Assembly: GCA_030603745.1 (NCBI GenBank)
Contig: JAUVXE010000002.1
Coordinates: forward strand, 158,286 to 222,285
Direction of reading: 5' to 3'
Source: Coriobacteriia bacterium
Lineage (GTDB): Bacteria > Actinomycetota > Coriobacteriia > Anaerosomatales > SLCP01
Length of the DNA: 64,000 nt
Shown: positions 59,493 to 64,000 of the stretch, piece by piece
How positions within the stretch are numbered: position 1 is the stretch's first letter
Layout: each line of letters starts with the position of its first letter
Made by a program: the position numbers and the translations under genes
Notes under the pieces: generated by a model
Databases searched by the model: none
Told to the model about the DNA's origin: nothing
What the model saw: the letters and a program-made list of their open reading frames with translations, nothing else

Positions 59493-60203
59493 CTACCGGC
59501 CGACCCTACGGAGGGCCGCTCCGGCCAGGGCCGCGACCGCCGAGCCGATCAGAAGCGTGATCGGTCCGCCGGTGAAGGGGAGGAACTCCTCCTCTTCGGC
59601 CTTCTCCACAAGCTCCTCAGTGAAGGGGAGGAAGGGCTCTTCCTCTTCGATCACCGGAGGCTCTTCACCCGGAGGCTCTTCACCTGGGGGCTCTTCACCT
59701 GGGGGCTCCTCGCCCGGAGGCTCTTCGCCCGGAGGCTCTTCACCTGGGGGCTCCTCGCCCGGAGGCTCGTTCAACGCCACGTGGCTCAGCACGAGATTCG
59801 GGTTCTGCGGAGCGGAGGTGTAGGTCACGATCACGTACCCGCTGAGCAGCACATCGTGGTCGGGAGTGCCGACATAGAAGTGCACCGCGCCGCCACCCGC
59901 CTGGGTTCCGCTGACCGACTTCGCGCCGGCATCAGCGAACTCGACATAGAGCGTGGCGTCCGGGTCATCCCAGTTGCCCGTCAGGACGAAGTGCCACACA
60001 ACAGGATCGGTCAATCCGCCGGTATCGCCTTCTGTGTTGAAGGTGCTGCTATCAGCGCCCACATGCGGTCCGTGCAGATTCACCGGAGATACTGCGTACA
60101 GCGGCATGGCCATCAGCATGAACACCGCGAATGCGAGGCCGACGAGCATGACTCTCGTCAACCGCGAGGCCGCGGCTACACTCGCGTTCACCGAGGTCTT
60201 CAT
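59493..60203 (-). CDS. LPFTG surface protein with (PPGEE)7 stalk
   Basis: 236 residues. A signal peptide (MLVGLAFAVFMLMAMPLYA) is followed by a beta-rich region (residues ~40-145: VVWHFVLTGNWDDPDATLYVEF ... SGYVIVTYTS). Seven PPGEE repeats form a rigid acidic stalk. The C-terminus is a sortase signal: EEEFLPFTGG, a hydrophobic helix and a RRVGR tail. A sequence FLPFTEE upstream repeats the LPFT motif. It is thus likely covalently wall-anchored. ATG 60203 has GGGAGG upstream. Confidence 0.82.
   Translation of the reverse strand: MKTSVNASVAAASRLTRVMLVGLAFAVFMLMAMPLYAVSPVNLHGPHVGADSSTFNTEGDTGGLTDPVVWHFVLTGNWDDPDATLYVEFADAGAKSVSGTQAGGGAVHFYVGTPDHDVLLSGYVIVTYTSAPQNPNLVLSHVALNEPPGEEPPGEEPPGEEPPGEEPPGEEPPGEEPPGEEPPVIEEEEPFLPFTEELVEKAEEEEFLPFTGGPITLLIGSAVAALAGAALRRVGR
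59656..59767 (-). repeat. 15-bp tandem repeat encoding PPGEE
   Basis: Seven units of a 15-bp motif (GGAGGCTCTTCACCC and close variants on the plus strand). The unit is a multiple of three, so slippage would change stalk length without shifting frame. Confidence 0.85.
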
Positions 60204-60350
60204 CGTTGCCGCCTCCCCTCTACGCTCCTAGAGGATGAATGGTTCTCTAGGTAGTACGTCCCCGAGGATAGCGAACCCTAACCGCCCTCCTTCGTCTTTG
60301 CTAAGTCATACTCGCGAGGGACGGCCGGGGACGGCTCCCGAGCGGCCCGC

Positions 60351-60752
60351 CTACCCCTCGGCGGCCTCGAACTCGAGCGCCACCGAGTTGATGCAGTAGC
60401 GAAGCCCCGTGGGCGGCGGCCCGTCGGTGAACACGTGGCCGAGGTGCCCCTCGCACCGCGCGCAGCGGACCTCGGTCCGCTCCATCCCGAACGACCGGTC
60501 CCGGTGCTCGGTCACCGCGCGGCGCTCCACCGGGCTGCTGAAGGATGGCCACCCGCACCCCGAGTGGAACTTGTCCGCCGAGGAGAACAGCTCGGCCCCG
60601 CACCCGGCACATCGGTAGACGCCCGGGTCCTCGAGGTCGGTGTACTCGCCGGAGAACGGGGCCTCGGTGCCGGCGCGGCGCAGCACCCGGAACTGCTCGG
60701 GCGTGAGCAGCGCGCGCCACTCGTCGTCGGACCGGATCAGCGTGCCTGACAT
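60351..60752 (-). CDS. msrB: Peptide-methionine (R)-S-oxide reductase
   Basis: 133 residues, typical MsrB length. Zn-binding Cys pairs C48/C51 and C97/C100 (CAGC, CARC), resolving C66 in [17 protein letters not shown], and catalytic C120 in RYCINSVAL are all present. It reduces methionine-R-sulfoxide with thioredoxin, repairing oxidised proteins. ATG 60752 has GAAGGAGGG upstream. Confidence 0.97.
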   Translation of the reverse strand: MSGTLIRSDDEWRALLTPEQFRVLRRAGTEAPFSGEYTDLEDPGVYRCAGCGAELFSSADKFHSGCGWPSFSSPVERRAVTEHRDRSFGMERTEVRCARCEGHLGHVFTDGPPPTGLRYCINSVALEFEAAEG

Positions 60753-60802
60753 GCGATCCCTCCTTCGGCGCCCCGAGGCGCCACCGCGCCGCCGCCCCGC
60801 CC

Positions 60803-62026
60803 CTAGCGCTCCAGCTCGTTCGCGAGCTGCTCGAGGAAGAGGCCGACGTCCGTGACGATCCCGATCGTCTGCCACGAGCCGCGGTCGGCGAGCTTGGTGA
60901 CCACGGCGGGGTTGATATCGACGCACACCGTCTGCGTGGAAGCCGGCAGCATGTTCCCGGTCGCGATCGAGTGCAGCATCGTCGAGAGCATCAGGCACGC
61001 CCCGGCCTCGCGGCAGTACGGCCGCATCGCGCCCTGCGCCTCGATCGCGTCGGTGATCACGTCGGGCAGCGGCCCGTCGTCGCGGATCGATCCCGCCAGC
61101 ACGAACGGCGTGCCCGTCTCCACGAGGGTATGCATGAGCCCGCTCGTGAGCACGCCCTGCTCGACCGCGCTGGCGATCGAGCCACACCGCCGGATGGTGT
61201 TGATCGCCCGCAGGTGATGCTCGTGGCCACCGACCGCGAGCGTGCCGTCGGTGAGCGAGACGCCGAGCGAGGTGCCGTAGAGCGCCGACTCGATGTCGTG
61301 CACCGCCACCGCGTTCCCGCCGAAGAGCACGCTCACGTACCCCGCGCGCACGAGCCGCGCGAGCTCCTCGCCCGCCCCGGTATGCACGACCGCCGGCCCC
61401 ACGACCGCGATCGTCTCGCGCCCGGCCTCGCGGACCTCGCGCAGGATGCGCGCCACCTCGGCGACCACCTGGGCCTTCGGTTTCTCCGAGGAGACCGCCG
61501 AGGCCATGAACTCGAACGCCTGCTTCTCGCGCGGACGCTCCTGCGGCCTGACGCGCAGGCCCTGGTGGCCCGTGACGTAGAGCTCACCGGCGTGGACCTC
61601 GGCCATCGGCACGGTGTCCGCGCGGCCCGACTCCGGGTCGACGCGCACGCCGAGGTCCATCTCGGTCCCCTCGACCCGGATCCACCGCCCGCCGAGGCGC
61701 ACCGCGGTCTCGAGGTTGGTGGTCGAGTAAAAGCCCTCCGGGAACACGCCATCGGCGGGAGCGGGCTCGAGCACGGCGTCGGCCGGATCGACCGGCACGG
61801 CGCCGTGCTCCATCACCGCGGTGAGCAGCTCGTCGAGGTGCGCCTCGTCGCGCCCGCGCACCCGCAGCACGGCCTTCGAGGCGTCCTCGTTGGTGCGTCC
61901 CACGTCGAACGAGAGCGTCTCGAACTCCCCGCCGAGCGAGACCACGTCGTCCATGATCGCCGACATGATGCCCGAATCGATGAGGTGCCCCTCGATACGG
62001 ATGTCCTCGTAGGAACCGTGCGGCAT
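60803..62026 (-). CDS. LOR/SDH (TIGR00300-type) protein, probable ornithine cyclodeaminase
   Basis: 407 residues. The N-terminus [35 protein letters not shown], the middle [23 protein letters not shown] and [20 protein letters not shown], and the C-terminal half with [18 protein letters not shown] and [23 protein letters not shown] match the TIGR00300 LOR/SDH family. Methanogen members are ornithine cyclodeaminases, converting ornithine to proline and ammonia; cyanobacterial AgrE carries the same C-terminal domain. The reaction here is inferred. ATG 62026 has AAGGGGG upstream. Confidence 0.82.
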   Translation of the reverse strand: MPHGSYEDIRIEGHLIDSGIMSAIMDDVVSLGGEFETLSFDVGRTNEDASKAVLRVRGRDEAHLDELLTAVMEHGAVPVDPADAVLEPAPADGVFPEGFYSTTNLETAVRLGGRWIRVEGTEMDLGVRVDPESGRADTVPMAEVHAGELYVTGHQGLRVRPQERPREKQAFEFMASAVSSEKPKAQVVAEVARILREVREAGRETIAVVGPAVVHTGAGEELARLVRAGYVSVLFGGNAVAVHDIESALYGTSLGVSLTDGTLAVGGHEHHLRAINTIRRCGSIASAVEQGVLTSGLMHTLVETGTPFVLAGSIRDDGPLPDVITDAIEAQGAMRPYCREAGACLMLSTMLHSIATGNMLPASTQTVCVDINPAVVTKLADRGSWQTIGIVTDVGLFLEQLANELER

Positions 62027-62061
62027 GACGCCCCCTTACGGGTCGGTCGCCGGACCGGGCG

Positions 62062-62526
62062 CTACGCCTCGGCCATCTCCCGCTTGTACTCGGCGACACG
62101 CTCGCGGTACTCCGGCATCGAGCTGCCGAGGATCTGGGTCGCGAGGATCGCGGCGTTCTTGGCGCCGTTGATCGCCACGCAGGCGACCGGCACGCCGGTG
62201 GGCATCTGCACCATCGAGAGCAGCGAGTCCAACCCGCCGAGGTCCGAGGTCTTCATCGGCACCGTGATCACGGGCAGCGGCGTGAACGCGGCCACGACGC
62301 CGCCGAGGTGCGCAGCCTTGCCGGCGGCGGCGACGAGCACCTTCAGGCCGCGGTCGCCCGCGGTCGAGGCCCAGTCGTGCACGCGGTCGGGGTTGCGGTG
62401 CGCGCTCGCCACGAGCATCTCGTAGGGTACACCGAGTTCCTGGAGCTGGTCGGCGCACTGCTGCATGACGTCCATGTCGGACTTCGAGCCCATCACGATG
62501 CCTACCAGCGGGGTGTTCTCGGACAT
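62062..62526 (-). CDS. purE: N5-carboxyaminoimidazole ribonucleotide mutase
   Basis: 154 residues. PurE motifs VGIVMGSKSDMDVM, VASAHRNPDR, AAGKAAHLGGVVAAF and PVITVPMKTSDLGGLDSLLSMVQMPTGVPVA are all present. It interconverts N5-CAIR and CAIR in purine synthesis. ATG 62526 has GGAGG five to six nt upstream. No purK is seen nearby. Confidence 0.97.
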   Translation of the reverse strand: MSENTPLVGIVMGSKSDMDVMQQCADQLQELGVPYEMLVASAHRNPDRVHDWASTAGDRGLKVLVAAAGKAAHLGGVVAAFTPLPVITVPMKTSDLGGLDSLLSMVQMPTGVPVACVAINGAKNAAILATQILGSSMPEYRERVAEYKREMAEA

Positions 62527-62598
62527 GGTCTTCCTCCGGCTCGCTCGTGCCCCTTCGGGCGGGTCGGTATGTGCAGCGATTGTAGCCGAGTCGCGCGC

Positions 62599-63948
62599 CT
62601 ACGGCACGGGTGCGCGCTCGGCGTCCTCGGTCTCGGCGACGGCCGCGACGCCCGGGGCCGAACAGCCCGCCTTGCCGTGGAACATCGCGAGCTCCTCGGG
62701 CGGAAGCGCCTGGCGCGCCTGGTCCCGCAGGTTGTTCACGCCGATGAAGAACTGCCGCATCATCGCGACCAGCAGGTAGCGCCCCTTGCGGGTGAGGGTC
62801 AGCCGCTCGGCGTCGTCGGTCGCGAACGCCCCGGCCAGCCGCATGAACGCCATCTCGACCGGCAGTCCCCGGTCGATGCTCACGCCGAAGTCCCGCCGGA
62901 ACGCCGCCTTGTCGAGCGACATGCCGAAGAGCGACATCAGGAAGCGGTAGCGCATGCGGTTGGCCGTGTCGAAGGCGCGATACGAGGTGACCCCCGCCAG
63001 GCCGGCGTCGACCCGCTGCGCGTACTCGCCGAGGGAGAACGTGTTGACGTAGAGCGCGCCGTCGAGGAAGGAGAAGGCGCCCGAGCCGATCCCCACGTAG
63101 TCCTCGTAGTCGACGATGTACTCGTCGATCATGCCCCCGCCCGTGCGGGAGAAGGTCCACGAGCTCGCGGGCTCGAACGAGTCGGAGAGTGCCTCGGCCA
63201 GGAGCATGTAGTAGCGGTGCTCCCGCTCATACGACACCGTGCCCACGGTGCGGGCGAGCGACTCCTCGACCACCGGCGAGGCCATGAGCGGATAGAACGT
63301 GGTCTGGTTGGTGCCGCTCTCCTTGAGCATCTCCACGTCCTTGAGCAGCATCTCCTCGGTCTGTGAGGGGAAGTTGAAGATCATGTCCACGTTGAGCGAG
63401 TGGAACCGCCCCTCGATCGACTGGATGCGCTCGAGGATCTCCCGGCCCGACCCGTACTTGTCGTAGCGCTCCATCTGGCGGAGCAGGTCGTCGTCGAAGG
63501 ACTGCACGCCCACGCTGAGACGGTCGACGCGACCCGCCAGTGGCTCGAGCACCCGGTCGATCAGGTGGTCGGGGTTCGTCTCGCTCGACACCTCGCGGAT
63601 CGAGAAGAGCTCGCGTGCGAGGTCGATGGTCTCGCAGAGCTCCTCGACGATGACGGTGGGCGTGCCGCCGCCCACGTACATCGAGGTGCAGTCGAAGCCC
63701 TGGTCGGCGACGAAGCGCATCTCCTCGCGCAGCCGCTTGAAGTAGGCGAGTGTGCGGTCCTCCTCGAACGGGAAGCGGTTGAACGAGCAGTAGGGGCAGA
63801 GCCGCGTGCAGAACGGCACGTGGACGTAGAGCAGGTACTCTCGCCCCGCTCGCGGCCCCGGCAGGCGCGGCGCGGCGTACGGCTCAAGCCGGAGCAGCCG
63901 CCGGTTGGCCTGGTTCATGACCGTGCTGAGCACCCGTTCCGCGAGCAC
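62599..63948 (-). CDS. HemN/HutW-like radical SAM protein (5' end near window edge)
   Basis: 449 residues from GTG 63948. The radical SAM cluster is CTRLCPYCSF at about 47-56, followed by FNRFPFEEDRTLAYFKRLREEM, MYVGGGTPTV, SSETNPDHL and VDRLSVGVQSFDDDLLRQMERYDKYGSG, the HemN-family pattern (coproporphyrinogen dehydrogenase or heme-related methyltransferase/degradation enzymes). The frame is open to the window edge, so a start outside the window cannot be excluded; an ATG at 63918 is another option. Confidence 0.82.
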   Translation of the reverse strand: MLAERVLSTVMNQANRRLLRLEPYAAPRLPGPRAGREYLLYVHVPFCTRLCPYCSFNRFPFEEDRTLAYFKRLREEMRFVADQGFDCTSMYVGGGTPTVIVEELCETIDLARELFSIREVSSETNPDHLIDRVLEPLAGRVDRLSVGVQSFDDDLLRQMERYDKYGSGREILERIQSIEGRFHSLNVDMIFNFPSQTEEMLLKDVEMLKESGTNQTTFYPLMASPVVEESLARTVGTVSYEREHRYYMLLAEALSDSFEPASSWTFSRTGGGMIDEYIVDYEDYVGIGSGAFSFLDGALYVNTFSLGEYAQRVDAGLAGVTSYRAFDTANRMRYRFLMSLFGMSLDKAAFRRDFGVSIDRGLPVEMAFMRLAGAFATDDAERLTLTRKGRYLLVAMMRQFFIGVNNLRDQARQALPPEELAMFHGKAGCSAPGVAAVAETEDAERAPVP

Positions 63949-64000
63949 GTCACACCGTCCAGGCGGCGCGGCCGCGCGCGGCCCTCGCGCCGATGTCGGA

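Noticed and set aside
1-64000. Very frequent GCCGAGGAG/CTCCTCGGC words as a possible uptake or regulatory repeat
   Set aside because: Most lie in coding frames as Ala-Glu-Glu codons, expected in a GC-rich genome; they show no regular spacing.

Overview
The window is about 64 kb of GC-rich, densely packed bacterial chromosome with roughly 75 protein genes, one tRNA gene and no rRNA, CRISPR array, transposase or phage gene that I can see. A Gram-positive high-GC lineage is suggested by an LPFTG sortase substrate, PASTA-domain and GerMN/Gmad2 proteins, many GTG/TTG starts, strong AGGAGG sites mixed with apparently leaderless genes, and lipoproteins. An anaerobic or microaerophilic life is suggested by rubrerythrin behind a PerR-type box, bacteriohemerythrin, archaeal-type PEP carboxylase, a two-cluster ferredoxin-like DUF362 protein and flavodoxin. 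My best inference is a deep-branching actinobacterium, for example Coriobacteriia or a relative; this is not proven by the sequence.

Layout. 1-7.9 kb: GAP-type membrane protein (cut by the window edge), hemerythrin, tRNA-Ser(GGA), a short-chain dehydrogenase, PASTA and GerMN envelope proteins, a DUF1266 protein beside arginine deiminase, and RlmA-type methyltransferase. 8-19.9 kb: adenine deaminase overlapping a large toroid/winged-helix fusion, MoaD-like and hotdog proteins, small envelope lipoproteins, a transglutaminase-like lipoprotein, a GltS-type symporter, a trans-sulfuration PLP enzyme and an Lrp regulator. 20-31.7 kb: transketolase, archaeal-type PEP carboxylase, Hsp20, Dus, ACT-domain and winged-helix proteins, PurB, then a PerR-like regulator and rubrerythrin. 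31.8-38.2 kb: TspO, a TetR operon encoding two tiny membrane proteins each interrupted by one in-frame TGA (probable selenocysteine), CDGSH protein, a Tat-signal flavodoxin with its TetR regulator, and DUF4395. 38.3-51.9 kb: MFS exporter, Fic protein, a PadR membrane-sensing operon with paired operators, DUF362/aldo-keto reductase pair, Ogt, two monovalent-cation/proton antiporters, TetR, a 33-residue membrane protein and LysR. 52-58.7 kb: a six-gene minus-strand copper module. 58.9-64 kb: DUF427, a (PPGEE)n LPFTG surface protein, MsrB, an ornithine-cyclodeaminase-type LOR/SDH protein, PurE and a radical SAM protein.

The two most unusual systems are these. (1) At 32168-33256, a TetR gene with a 9+9 bp palindrome upstream is followed by two paralogous two-helix membrane proteins whose reading frames continue through TGA at codon 18 or 19, in the identical context GTTTGAATCG. 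Each TGA is followed by a hairpin at the position and with the loop G expected of a bacterial SECIS element. (2) The copper module combines a three-HMA CopA with four small membrane or secreted proteins. In these, cupredoxin-like domains are fused to a degenerate HMA, to a CCG-rich linker, or to a TauE/SafE (DsbD-like) membrane core; a Cys-rich exported protein and a duplicated DUF7282 protein complete it. Regulation is unusually readable: PerR, PadR and TetR palindromes sit on or near recognisable promoters, and several genes begin 5-9 nt after a -10 hexamer with no ribosome binding site. No gene-free stretch exceeds about 300 bases; the longest (37458-37738) holds the TetR palindrome.
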